Notes under the pieces: generated by a model | Database searches by the model: none | What the model was told of the DNA's origin: nothing | The model's input: the letters and a program-made list of their open reading frames with translations, nothing else | NCBI RefSeq assembly: GCF_029023725.1 | Contig: NZ_CP119075.1 | Location: 4,335,501-4,399,500 of the forward strand | DNA: 64,000 bases | Reading direction: 5' to 3' | DNA from: Synoicihabitans lomoniglobus | GTDB lineage: Bacteria > Verrucomicrobiota > Verrucomicrobiia > Opitutales > Opitutaceae | Translations under genes and position numbers: made by a program | Shown here: positions 18,667 to 25,969 of the stretch, piece by piece | Position numbering within the stretch: position 1 is the first letter of the stretch | How the letters are laid out: each line of letters opens with the position of its first letter

Positions 18667-19713
18667 TCAGGAATTATTGTCCGCGACCTGGACCACGACG
18701 TGGCTTTCCATCTTGGGCCGGATGATCTGGGCCGAGCCTCCCTTGGGCGTGATGATATGCACGTCATCGGTCTCGAACGAACTGTCGGTGTGAAACTCGA
18801 TGTCCTCGATACTCTCCACCTTTTGCAGGCGCTGCTTTAACGCATCGCTGAGTTTGGCGCGATCGGCTTCACTGGAAATGGGACCATCGAACAACACATC
18901 GCCGTCGGCGCTTTTCACCACCAGGGTCTTTTGGCCACCCGCCGTGAGCAACTCGACCATACCGTCCTCATCGGAAAACACGACATTGCCTTGATTGACA
19001 TTGAGCATGCGCGTAACCGGACCTTCCTCCTTGGTGACCCACGCCATTTTCTGACCTTCATCCTGTCGGGATCGAACGTGCTGCATGAGGCGTTCAACCT
19101 CCTCGCGGGAAATGTTACCGCCCGCCGAGCGCGCATGGTCGCGCAGGACTTTCACGTCGACACTGCCGTGGGCATTGCCCGAGTCGGAATCGCCGAGCAC
19201 GCGAAACTGGCGGGACATTTTTTTGGCTTTGCGTTCGCCGAGCTCGACCTCGGCGGTCTGTTGCTTGCCCGCTCGGATGATCGTGAGGGTGACCTTCGTC
19301 CCGATGTCCTTGGAACGCACGAGCACGCCCAGTTGATCGGCACTGACGAGAAGTTGGTCGTCAAACTTGATCAGGATGTCGTGTTTGGCCAACGCCGTCG
19401 CCGCCGCCGTTTCCGGCACGACCCGACTCACCACGAGGCCGATGCCACGGTCGAGGCCGAGCTGCGTCGTCAGCGTCGAGGAAACCCGCGCGGTTTCCAC
19501 GCCCAGAAATGCGCTGGGATCGGCGGCTTCAGCATCCTCGTGCACCCAACCGAATGTCATGTTGCCGCCGGACTGACCGTCGTGGTCGCCCGATACGATC
19601 ACTTCGACATGGTGCTCCTCATCATCTTCATGATGAGCCGCCGAAGCCATGGGCACCGCCAGCGCAGCGATTAAAAGAATGCCGCCGAGACGGCGGAAGT
19701 GAGGTGTGTTCAT
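18667..19713 (-). CDS. Exported PDZ-domain protein
   Basis: A 348-residue protein with a signal peptide (cleavage near ASAAHHE) and a His/Glu/Asp-rich mature N-terminus (AAHHEDDEEHHVEV). One PDZ domain spans about residues 68-160 (FLGVETARVSSTLTTQLGLDRGIGLVVSRVVPETAAATA...HDILIKFDDQLLV). No protease triad is visible, so it looks like an isolated PDZ scaffold rather than a DegP-type protease. The C-terminal half has two weakly similar beta-rich segments. It is the last gene of a minus-strand run after the ECF sigma factor and putative anti-sigma factor, which suggests a part in an envelope-stress pathway. Confidence 0.85.
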   Translation of the reverse strand: MNTPHFRRLGGILLIAALAVPMASAAHHEDDEEHHVEVIVSGDHDGQSGGNMTFGWVHEDAEAADPSAFLGVETARVSSTLTTQLGLDRGIGLVVSRVVPETAAATALAKHDILIKFDDQLLVSADQLGVLVRSKDIGTKVTLTIIRAGKQQTAEVELGERKAKKMSRQFRVLGDSDSGNAHGSVDVKVLRDHARSAGGNISREEVERLMQHVRSRQDEGQKMAWVTKEEGPVTRMLNVNQGNVVFSDEDGMVELLTAGGQKTLVVKSADGDVLFDGPISSEADRAKLSDALKQRLQKVESIEDIEFHTDSSFETDDVHIITPKGGSAQIIRPKMESHVVVQVADNNS

Positions 19714-19779
19714 GATGTTTCGAGTTCGGATGATTTTGGTTTAAGCAGGGTTGAAATAATAAGCACGAAGGCGCGGCTC

Positions 19780-20334
19780 TCAGTAAGCCGCCAGCCCGAC
19801 GAAGCGCACCGATTCACGCGGGACCTCCCAGCGCAACTGGGCCACTCCCGCCGGATCACGCCATTCGATCGTATCCACGAAATAATCACGCACGCGCTCG
19901 ACCGCCGAACCATCGGCCAGCTCGATGACGCCGTCGGAGCGACTGCCAATGATGGTGCGACCGGCCTTGACCGGACGCAGCGTGGGAGCCTCGACCGCCG
20001 CTCCCAGCGCCACCGCGGCGGTGGGGTCGGCGGCGGTGATCGCGGGAGGAAAATGCGAAATCGACAACACCGTCATCAACGCGACCAAAGCCGCCGCCAC
20101 CCCCCAGTTGGCCCATTTCCACGACGTCCAGGTCGTGGCGGTGGTGTAAACCGGAACGCGACGAACCGCCCGCGGCAGCGACGATGAACCGGAGGTCGAT
20201 TCGCGGGGACGAAACGGCGCGGCGAGTTCAGGCGCGTCGAGCACTTCGGCGATACGGCTCTGCAACCGCGAGCACGGTTGACGAGGCCGCAGCTGCCGGA
20301 GCTCGGCTTCCAGATCGGCAAATTCGTTATCCAT
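19780..20334 (-). CDS. Membrane protein, putative anti-sigma factor
   Basis: A 184-residue protein read from ATG 20334, overlapping the sigma-factor gene by 8 nt. Its N-terminal 60 residues are helical and charged (FADLEAELRQLRPRQPCSRLQSRIAEVL), there is one membrane helix at about residues 74-93 (WGVAAALVALMTVLSISHF), and the rest would be periplasmic. Size, topology and gene order fit an anti-sigma factor, but I see no HxxxCxxC zinc anti-sigma motif. The periplasmic part (GVIELADGSAVERVRDYFVDTIEW) is unfamiliar. Confidence 0.7.
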   Translation of the reverse strand: MDNEFADLEAELRQLRPRQPCSRLQSRIAEVLDAPELAAPFRPRESTSGSSSLPRAVRRVPVYTTATTWTSWKWANWGVAAALVALMTVLSISHFPPAITAADPTAAVALGAAVEAPTLRPVKAGRTIIGSRSDGVIELADGSAVERVRDYFVDTIEWRDPAGVAQLRWEVPRESVRFVGLAAY

Positions 20335-20839
20335 GATTTTCCAAGGTTGAAAGTTTCTGACGCAAGGCACCGAGCGCGTAGCGATAGCGCGAAGCCGCCG
20401 TGTGCGGTGACAGGTCGAGTCGATCAGCAATTTCCGCGAAGGTGAGCCCGCCCCAGATTTTGAGCACCAATACCTCGCGCTGTTCGGACGGGAGCTGCAC
20501 CACGGCCTCCTCCAGGTGATTGGCACGGTCGTCGCATTCCGGGTTCGGTTCGAACCACGATTCCGCCGCGATATCGACATGCTCTTGTTCGCGACGCTCA
20601 CGCCGCGCCCGCCGCCGCAGCAGATCGAGCGCGGACCGCCGCACCGAGGTCAGCATCAAAGGCATGGGCTCTCCGGGCAGGGAACGCTGCTGCCGCCAGA
20701 AGCGAACGAACGCCTCCTGCACGACATCCTCCGCATCCGCCGCCGATCGCGTCCATTGCCGGGCGGCGAGCAGCAACCGGGCTCCATAGGTTTGAAACCA
20801 GGAGCGCCAGTCGGAATCGGGCGAAGAGGGTTTGGGCAT
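20327..20839 (-). CDS. ECF-type RNA polymerase sigma factor
   Basis: A 170-residue sigma-70 family protein. Region 2 is at about residues 18-85 (ADAEDVVQEAFVRFWRQQRSLPG) and region 4 at about 112-165 (LPSEQREVLVLKIWGGLTFAEIADRLDLSPHTAASRYRYALGALRQKL). It heads a minus-strand operon with a putative membrane anti-sigma factor and a PDZ protein, which implies that an envelope signal releases it. Target promoters are not evident. Confidence 0.93.
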   Translation of the reverse strand: MPKPSSPDSDWRSWFQTYGARLLLAARQWTRSAADAEDVVQEAFVRFWRQQRSLPGEPMPLMLTSVRRSALDLLRRRARRERREQEHVDIAAESWFEPNPECDDRANHLEEAVVQLPSEQREVLVLKIWGGLTFAEIADRLDLSPHTAASRYRYALGALRQKLSTLENHG

Positions 20840-20985
20840 GATGAGACGTTTCGAGGCGAGTTTACCCCTTTAAGCGCCACCACCCCGAACTTTTGTCTAT
20901 ATTGTCTAAAAATTTTCCCAGACTGGGCCGAATCAGCCGCAAGGTCGGGCCCGTGCGTATTCAATCATCAGCCCCCCCCGTGGGT

Positions 20986-21042
20986 CGGGCTTTAGGCCCG
21001 CCTGTTCCTCCAAGCCGCTCGTGGGTCCGGTTTTATGCCCGA
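20986..21042. repeat. REP-like hairpins downstream of the REP transposase
   Basis: A CGGGC/GCCCG hairpin at 20986-21000 and a degenerate inverted copy around 21021-21047 lie at the 3' side of the minus-strand transposase. They share the GGGTCGGGC core with the perfect hairpin at 21611-21629 on its other side. Confidence 0.6.
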
Positions 21043-21052
21043 CACCCGCTTA

Positions 21053-21586
21053 TCACCGCCACCATGCCGGAGGAAGCACATCGCGGTCATCCGCTGCATT
21101 CTGACCCAGCCAGATGGAGACCTGTTCACTGCACCACCACCCCGGCCAGACTTGATCGTCGGCAACGAGGTCGGCCCGGTAGGGATTGAGCCACATGTAT
21201 CGAACCACGCCCAGGACTTGGTCCTGCGGTCGCAGCCGATGATCATAAAAACCCGGTTGCCACGACAGGTTTCGCTTCCGCAATGGCGTCGACTGCCTCC
21301 CTTTCCAAGCGCGCACCGCCGCCGCCAAGGTGCCCGATGTCAACCGCACCAGCATGTGAACATGATCCGGCATGATCACGATGGCATGAAGCCACCATGC
21401 ATCCTCCTTCACCAAGTCATGCGCCCCCTTCTGCAACGAGCGACACACGTCCGTTTCCATCAAACCACTTCGAAATCGGAGAGGACGCCTGACCGTCATG
21501 GTCAGAAAATATGTCGCGCCCGGCAGATCAATCCGCCCCCGTCGTAACGCACCGTAACCGGGGCCACGTTGCGGCGATTCAGACAT
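21053..21586 (-). CDS. REP-associated tyrosine transposase (RAYT, Y1_Tnp family)
   Basis: A 177-residue member of the Y1 transposase (HUH) superfamily. The N-terminal strand is GATYFLTMTV; the metal-binding HUH motif is IVIMPDHVHMLVRL; the tyrosine helix region reads VVRYMWLNPYRADLV. It is flanked on both sides by CGGGC-type hairpins (20986-21042 and 21611-21629), the expected arrangement for an enzyme that recognises REP sequences. A related hairpin lies at 28516-28534. Function as a single-strand endonuclease acting on REPs is established for family members; activity here is inferred. Confidence 0.93.
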   Translation of the reverse strand: MSESPQRGPGYGALRRGRIDLPGATYFLTMTVRRPLRFRSGLMETDVCRSLQKGAHDLVKEDAWWLHAIVIMPDHVHMLVRLTSGTLAAAVRAWKGRQSTPLRKRNLSWQPGFYDHRLRPQDQVLGVVRYMWLNPYRADLVADDQVWPGWWCSEQVSIWLGQNAADDRDVLPPAWWR

Positions 21587-21610
21587 GAGACGGAGCCAAT
21601 CCGATGCAGC

Positions 21611-21629
21611 GTCGGGCGTAAAGCCCGAC
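21611..21629. repeat. Perfect REP hairpin between the RAYT gene and an IS
   Basis: Seven-base arms GTCGGGC and GCCCGAC around GTAAA. It ends one base before the left inverted repeat of the IS at 21631, so the insertion lies directly beside a REP. Confidence 0.8.
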
Positions 21630-21681
21630 CCTGAAGTTTGGCACCGACTAGTTTTTTGGGAGGAAAGGGCTTGTCATTAAT

Positions 21682-21697
21682 CTAGTAATTAAACTAG
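21682..21697. promoter_or_regulatory. Palindrome before the IS genes, possible auto-operator
   Basis: CTAGT and ACTAG flank AATTAA, ending 8 bases before the AbrB-like ORF; a further ACTAGT lies at 21647-21652. AbrB/MazE-type proteins often bind their own promoters at such AT-rich palindromes, so autoregulation is a reasonable guess. Confidence 0.4.
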
Positions 21698-21705
21698 TTA
21701 TCTTC

Positions 21706-21909
21706 ATGGGCTATCCAACTAAAGTTCAATGCATTCAGCGGAAGGAAACTTCCCAGTTCTATATCAACTTCCCCACTCCCATCGCTCAAGCGATGGACTT
21801 CGCCAAAGGCGAGACCGTCGAGTGGACGATCCACGACAAGGGCCACCTCATTGTCTCCCGGCGTGAAGTCCCGCCCGACAGGGTCCCTGTAAAAAAAACG
21901 CCTCGTTGA
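21706..21909 (+). CDS. Small AbrB/MazE-like DNA-binding protein of the IS
   Basis: A 67-residue ORF: TKVQCIQRKETSQFYINFPTPIAQAMDFAKGETVEWTIHDKGHLIVSRR reads as the swapped-hairpin AbrB fold (strand, hydrophobic helix, KGETVEW, LIVSR). A good AGGAAAGGG tract lies 40 bases upstream and a palindrome directly before the start. It ends TTGA, overlapping the TTG where the transposase frame could begin. An eight-A run at 21891-21898 sits in the phase needed for a -1 frameshift into the transposase frame, so it may also be made as the N-terminal domain of a fused transposase. Confidence 0.7.
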   Translation: MGYPTKVQCIQRKETSQFYINFPTPIAQAMDFAKGETVEWTIHDKGHLIVSRREVPPDRVPVKKTPR

Positions 21910-23312
21910 GCGAAGCGTTCGATTCCCTGCTCGATGGTCTCGCGCCGGTCTTCGACTTGCCCGAGGACTTTGCGCGCGCCCGCACGCAATGGCTGGCTGG
22001 GTTGCTCAACCTGGGCCGCCACACGGTGACCGGTGCATTGAGCACCGCTGGCTCCCAGCACCGGGACTGGTCGGCGGATTATCGGTTGCTGCAACGCCTG
22101 CCGGTCGAGCCGATCTTCGCACACGTGCGCACCGAGGCACTGGCTGCCACCGATGCCACCCGGCCCTGGGTGGTCGCATTGGACGACTCCATCACACGCA
22201 AGACCGGCCGGTGCATCCCCGGCTGCGGCTGGCGCAAGGACCCCCTCGGTCCGCCCTTCAACGTCAACTTCATCTGGGGCCAGCGCGTGCTCCAGTTCAG
22301 CGCCGCGATGCCCGCCGACGACGGCTCCGCCCGGCTGGTGCCGGTGGACTGGCAAGAGGCTCCATTGCCCAAAAAGCCCTCGCGTCACGCCGACGCCCAG
22401 GCGCAGGCGGCGTATGTGGAGGCGCGCAAACAGGCCAACATCAACAAAGTCGCCGCCGAACGCATGGCGCACCTGCGCACCGCGACCCAACGGCCCATCC
22501 ACTGGGTGAGCGACGGGCGCTTCACCAACCGCACCCTCCTGCGCCAACTGCCGGAAAACACCGTGCTGATCGGCCGGGTGCGCAAGGACACCAAACTCTA
22601 CGCGCCCTACGCAGCGCAGCCCGGCAAGAACGGCCGCCCCCGCAAGTATGGCGACACCTTGCCCACGCCCGAACAGCTGCGCGTGGACGACACCGTCGGG
22701 TGGACCCGGGTGTCGGCCTTTGCGGCCGCAAAGCGTCACGACTTTAAGATCAAAACCCAGGGGCCGGTGCTCGCCCGTATCACCGGAGTCGATACGCTGG
22801 TGCAGGTGGTCGTGATCGCGCCCCTGGGCTACCGATTGAAAACAGGCGGCAAATTGCTCTACCGGCAGCCCGCCTACCTGATCTGCACCGATGCGGACGT
22901 GCCGCTCGCAGAGATCTTGCAGGAATACCTCTGGCGCTGGGACATCGAGGTCAACTTCAAGGACGAAAAGGACCTGCTCGGTGTCAGCGAAGCGCAGTTG
23001 CGCGAACCCGAGGCGGTGCGCCGCCAGCCCGCCTGCGCGGTGGCCGCGTATGCGCTCCTGTTGCTCGCCGGGCACAAAACCTACGGCTCGAATCGACTGC
23101 CGCCCTCGGTGCCCCTCGCCAAATGGCGACGTCGTGAACCCCCGCGCCGCGCCACGACTGGCCTGCTCATCAACCAGCTGCGCGTCGAACTGTGGTCGCG
23201 CCACCTACGGCCGGACAGTTTATCGCACTTCTGCTCTCGCACCCGGCCAATCCACAAATCGGATAAACCCGCCACCGACCTCGCCTCCGCCCTGTTCTAC
23301 TCCCATAATTAA
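21906..23312 (+). CDS. DDE transposase, IS4/IS701-like
   Basis: A 468-residue RNase-H-fold transposase. The first catalytic Asp is in VVALDDSITRKTG, the second in WVSDGRFTNR, and the Glu in YLWRWDIEVNFKDEKDLLGV, which also shows the YREK spacing. The first in-frame start is TTG 21906, overlapping the AbrB-like ORF stop; no strong ribosome site precedes it. Expression may therefore depend on coupling or on a -1 shift at the A8 run. The frame is intact, so the element could be active. I am unsure between the IS4 and IS701 groupings. Confidence 0.88.
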   Translation: MSEAFDSLLDGLAPVFDLPEDFARARTQWLAGLLNLGRHTVTGALSTAGSQHRDWSADYRLLQRLPVEPIFAHVRTEALAATDATRPWVVALDDSITRKTGRCIPGCGWRKDPLGPPFNVNFIWGQRVLQFSAAMPADDGSARLVPVDWQEAPLPKKPSRHADAQAQAAYVEARKQANINKVAAERMAHLRTATQRPIHWVSDGRFTNRTLLRQLPENTVLIGRVRKDTKLYAPYAAQPGKNGRPRKYGDTLPTPEQLRVDDTVGWTRVSAFAAAKRHDFKIKTQGPVLARITGVDTLVQVVVIAPLGYRLKTGGKLLYRQPAYLICTDADVPLAEILQEYLWRWDIEVNFKDEKDLLGVSEAQLREPEAVRRQPACAVAAYALLLLAGHKTYGSNRLPPSVPLAKWRRREPPRRATTGLLINQLRVELWSRHLRPDSLSHFCSRTRPIHKSDKPATDLASALFYSHN

Positions 23313-23339
23313 GCCTCACTCGCGCCAAACTTCAGAGCC

Positions 23340-23355
23340 CGGGGCTTGCGCCCCG
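23340..23355. repeat. GC-rich hairpin abutting the right IS end
   Basis: CGGGGC, TTGC, GCCCCG, starting four bases beyond the right inverted repeat. It resembles, without matching, the REP hairpin at the left IS end. Confidence 0.5.
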
Positions 23356-23386
23356 AGCCACTCGGCCAAGGCCGACACGGATTTAA

Positions 23387-24331
23387 CTAAATGCCGTCGA
23401 GCAAACGACTCACCGCCGCGCGAGCGGCGGCTTCATTGACGGCGGTCAGATGCGTGTAAATGGCGGTCGTTTCAATGGAGGAGTGGCCCATGAACTGCGC
23501 AATCAAGCGGATGCTCACGCCCTCTTCGAGCAGGTGCGTCGCATACGAATGACGCAGCGTGTGCGGGTGGGTGCCCTTGGGCAGTTTGGCCACCGGCACG
23601 ACCAACCGCAGGCAGTTTTGGATCGAACCCACGCCCATCGGTTCGGACGCGAGAGCCAGGCGCTCGCGCGCACCGGGCCCCTCGCGCCAGCCCCGACCGG
23701 TGCCAGGGAACACCCACTTCGGATGCCGGTGCGTGCGCCAGTAGGCGCGCAACTCCTCGAGCATCGATTCGGGCAGCGGCACGTAGCGCTCCTTTTGCCC
23801 CTTCGTGTGGTGCAGATGCAGTCGGCACGGCTCACGCTTGATATCGGTCACCTCTAGTGTCGTTGCTTCACGGATACGCAACCCGCACGCATAGATGAGT
23901 CGCAGGATGGTGCGAAACCGAGGTTCGGTGATCGCCGCGAACAACCGCGCCACCTCGGCGCGGGTGAGCACCGCGGGCAAGGTTTTGCGATCGGGCGAGC
24001 GCACCAGGTCGAACAGCTTCCACGGGTGGCCCAGCAACTTGCCGTAGAAGTTGCGCATGGCGCACACGGCGGTGCGCATCGTGCTGCCGCTGTAGTGGTG
24101 GACCTCCTTGAGGTGCAGCAGGTAGGCGCGAAGCTGCGCCTCGTTCAATTCGGCCGGATCGCGCTTCACGTGCTGCGCGAGTTTGCGCACGTAGCGCACA
24201 TACTCCGAGCGGGTGGAGAAGGCCATGCTTCGCAGCTTGAGCATCTCATCGAAGCGCACTAACGATTGATACTGTTCGGTGACGTCACGACGGAAGTCGC
24301 GACCTTTACGGGTGGATTTGTTTTTGGACAT
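23387..24331 (-). CDS. Tyrosine recombinase / phage-type integrase
   Basis: A 314-residue protein with an N-terminal SAM-like core-binding domain (about 25-120, TRSEYVRYVRKLAQHVKRDPAELNEAQLRAYL) and a complete catalytic domain: Arg in YACGLRIREA, Lys in TKGQKERYVPL, HTLRHSYATHLLE, His in MGHSSIETT and the nucleophile in IYTHL. It lacks the extra helix region of integron integrases. Its closest type, as far as I can judge, is the recombinase found beside IS91-like elements, but no such transposase is present. It sits between the IS and an orphan membrane gene; no att site is identified. Confidence 0.9.
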   Translation of the reverse strand: MSKNKSTRKGRDFRRDVTEQYQSLVRFDEMLKLRSMAFSTRSEYVRYVRKLAQHVKRDPAELNEAQLRAYLLHLKEVHHYSGSTMRTAVCAMRNFYGKLLGHPWKLFDLVRSPDRKTLPAVLTRAEVARLFAAITEPRFRTILRLIYACGLRIREATTLEVTDIKREPCRLHLHHTKGQKERYVPLPESMLEELRAYWRTHRHPKWVFPGTGRGWREGPGARERLALASEPMGVGSIQNCLRLVVPVAKLPKGTHPHTLRHSYATHLLEEGVSIRLIAQFMGHSSIETTAIYTHLTAVNEAAARAAVSRLLDGI

Positions 24332-24451
24332 AGCACCGCCAGTCTTGCGATTGGCGGACCAAAATACATCGTCAACCGCCGTGCGTCCCGAACGTCATAC
24401 CCCTCACTCCTCACTGCGCCGCGCAGCGGCTTCGTTCATCCAGCCGGTCGA

Positions 24452-24479
24452 GACAACGACGGCCAGGGCCGCCGTTGTC
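24452..24479. repeat. Long imperfect hairpin between integrase and membrane-protein gene
   Basis: Twelve-base arms, starting GACAACG and ending CGTTGTC, pair with one mismatch around a four-base loop. It lies in the divergent gap between the recombinase and the 110-residue membrane protein. It could be a recombination site or a transcription feature. Confidence 0.45.
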
Positions 24480-24553
24480 CGGTCACTCCTCCCCAACGCG
24501 GTCACCATTTCACATTCGCTGGCCGCCGCGTCTCACCTATAACGATAGGCAAA

Positions 24554-24886
24554 ATGTCCCCGCATTACTGGATCGACGTTCGAAGTAAAAGGCGGCTCCT
24601 CGTGTTTACGGTGGCGACCGCGCTCATCGTTGGATTCTGGTCGGTGCTACCCGAAGAAATCAGAGCGTCGTTATCGCACGCCAGAGGCCGATGGATCACA
24701 AATCTTCCATTCTTTATGTTCTTCGGCTGGATTGGCGGTTGGTTCATTCTTCTATTTGTGCGGGGCGAGGACTTGCACATTACGGCGCCATTCGATTTCC
24801 AAGGATTCACTCGCCTTGTTGCAGGAGCCCTAATTCTTGCTTCGCTGGCAAGTGCTGGGGCCCTTTTTCTTGTTTCCGAACCGTGA
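24554..24886 (+). CDS. Small membrane protein, hypothetical
   Basis: A 110-residue protein from ATG 24554 (MSPHYWIDVRSKRRLLVFTV), preceded by an AGGC ribosome-like site; the open frame upstream looks non-coding. Three helices are evident: residues 15-32, 50-68 and 86-105, with a charged segment between the first two. I do not recognise a family. Its base composition is more AT-rich than neighbouring genes, which with its place beside a recombinase suggests acquired DNA. Confidence 0.65.
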   Translation: MSPHYWIDVRSKRRLLVFTVATALIVGFWSVLPEEIRASLSHARGRWITNLPFFMFFGWIGGWFILLFVRGEDLHITAPFDFQGFTRLVAGALILASLASAGALFLVSEP

Positions 24887-24916
24887 GAACCAAGCCTATC
24901 AAGTCAGTGCAGACAA

Positions 24917-24932
24917 GGACCACAAGTGGTCC
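24917..24932. repeat. Hairpin downstream of the small membrane gene
   Basis: GGACCA, CAAG, TGGTCC, nested between GTCAG and CTGAC. No T-run follows, so it is not a standard terminator. Beyond it, to about 25130, I see no gene. Confidence 0.4.
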
Positions 24933-25140
24933 CGTCTGACCTCGGGCGTTCGCCGGAAGTAATATTCGAGGTCGTTTCCCAGCCGTCATTCGCCATTCCA
25001 GCTGAAACAAAAAGAAGATAGATTCGGACCCGAGCTGACGTTCCAGAAAGATCCCCTCCACCGCAGACATGACATTTCATTTCCCCACCTCAATCGAATC
25101 GATTGTCCTGCATAAACCAGAGGCGAATCGGGTCCCCGTG

Positions 25141-25213
25141 ACCGACTGATATAAGATCAATCGGCCACAGGTCCCACACCACCCGGCGTGCCGCTCGGCA
25201 CCGGGCGGTTCCG
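25141..25213 (-). ncRNA. 3' end of a group II intron: domain V and remnant of domain VI
   Basis: On the minus strand, directly after the maturase fragment, lies a GC-rich hairpin running from GAACCGCCCGGTGCC to CGCCGGGTGGTGTGGGA (about 25172-25212). This matches my recollection of domain V in bacterial group II introns. A further 30 bases would include domain VI and the 3' splice site, which I cannot place exactly. Domains I-III are absent, so this copy cannot splice. Confidence 0.72.
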
Positions 25214-25646
25214 TCAGGCGGGAACACTGTTGTTCCCGTAATGCATAGCGATCCACTTTGACCTCATGTCCGGCACCCCTTGCCCGTGAAGATAGGCGTT
25301 GGTCAACGCCGCCTGCACGATGCTATTGCTGCTCATGCGCCAGTAGCCTTTGCGACTGCGCGTCGCCAGTTTCACCTTGGCGGGGTTGGCCCCGAGTTTG
25401 ATCAAATTGCGACGCCGAGTGCGCGGTTGCTTCCACTGTTTCCAATAATACATCCGCACGCGTCGTCGCATCCAATCCTCCAGTGCCAACACTTCCCCGT
25501 AGGTGTGACTGATCCCGAAGTAGCCCAGCCAGCCGATCACGTAGCGACGAAGCTCCGTGATGACTTTGTCCACCGCCACCCCGCGCTTGCGCGAGGTGAT
25601 CGCCTTGAGGCGGGTTTTGAACCGTAGCCGGGACTTCTCCGTCCAG
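25214..25646 (-). pseudogene. Truncated group II intron reverse transcriptase/maturase (C-terminal part)
   Basis: Only the maturase X/GIIM end remains. The frame reads WTEKSRLRFKTRLKAITSRKRG before the first in-frame Met, then ITELRRYVIGWLGYFG and LEDWMRRRVRMYYWKQWKQPRTRRR, ending with the conserved GYWRMS region. Coding similarity runs to about 25646, where it stops abruptly at a tandem GCGCTAAAAAAGGGTCAG array. The reverse-transcriptase domain, about 300 residues, is missing. Domain V follows downstream as expected. The first 22 residues listed precede the nominal Met, so this is a fragment and not a small gene. Confidence 0.88.
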
Positions 25647-25712
25647 GCGCTAAAAAAGGGTCAGGCGCTAAAAAAGGGCGCTAAAAAAGGGTCAGGCGCT
25701 AAAAAAGGGTCA
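25647..25712. repeat. Tandem array of about four GGCGCTAAAAAAGGGTCA units
   Basis: Three full units and one shortened unit (ending AAAAAAGGG) run head to tail, truncating the maturase fragment. The AAAAAAGGGTCAGG part is the same as in the repeat arm at 9371. Confidence 0.85.
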
Positions 25713-25802
25713 GGTTTAAACATTTGTAGTTCGGGCAATCCGAGGGAGGTCAGGGCAATCCGAGGGGAGCAGAAAGGGGGCTGGTTTAAACATTTGTAGT
25801 TC
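25712..25802. repeat. Dispersed TTTAAACATTTGTAGTT repeats
   Basis: GGTTTAAACATTTGTAGTTC occurs at 25712-25731 and again at 25783-25802; GGGCAATCCGAGG is also repeated between them. With the array before it, this reproduces the repeat flanking the defence cassette at 7.2 and 9.4 kb with CAATTG changed to CATTTG. Confidence 0.8.
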
Positions 25803-25969
25803 TCAGTCGTTCGTAGACTGAGATCATCGATCTCCCGACGCTTCAGGCGACCGTTATGCGTGCTGACCGCTTCGGGCGCAGCTCGCAGAGAGCGCGGAGG
25901 CTCGGGTAGCGGGGCCGAGCTGGAGCTCGGCGTTCCCGGGGAGGGCCTCATCGAGCGGGGCAAACGGAT

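Larger units (their letters stand above)
21631..23335 (+). mobile_element. Complete insertion sequence with AbrB-like ORF and DDE transposase
   Basis: The ends are 12-base perfect inverted repeats: CTGAAGTTTGGC at 21631-21642 and GCCAAACTTCAG at 23324-23335, giving a 1705-bp element. It encodes a 67-residue AbrB-like protein and a 468-residue DDE transposase. I find no convincing target duplication; each end instead abuts a GC-rich hairpin (21611-21629 on the left, 23340-23355 on the right). Boundaries are read from the repeats and coding content, so an end could extend a few bases. Confidence 0.85.

Noticed and set aside
20840..21052. tRNA or small RNA gene before the sigma factor
   Set aside because: Only REP-like hairpins and the sigma-factor promoter region are seen; no cloverleaf or other recognisable RNA fold.
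23387..24553. Integron (IntI plus attC cassette) at the recombinase
   Set aside because: The recombinase lacks the IntI-specific extra region, and I found no attC core pair around the neighbouring gene; the hairpins there do not follow the attC plan.
25647..25802. CRISPR array
   Set aside because: The units are contiguous or irregularly spaced with no unique spacers of even length, and no cas genes are present.
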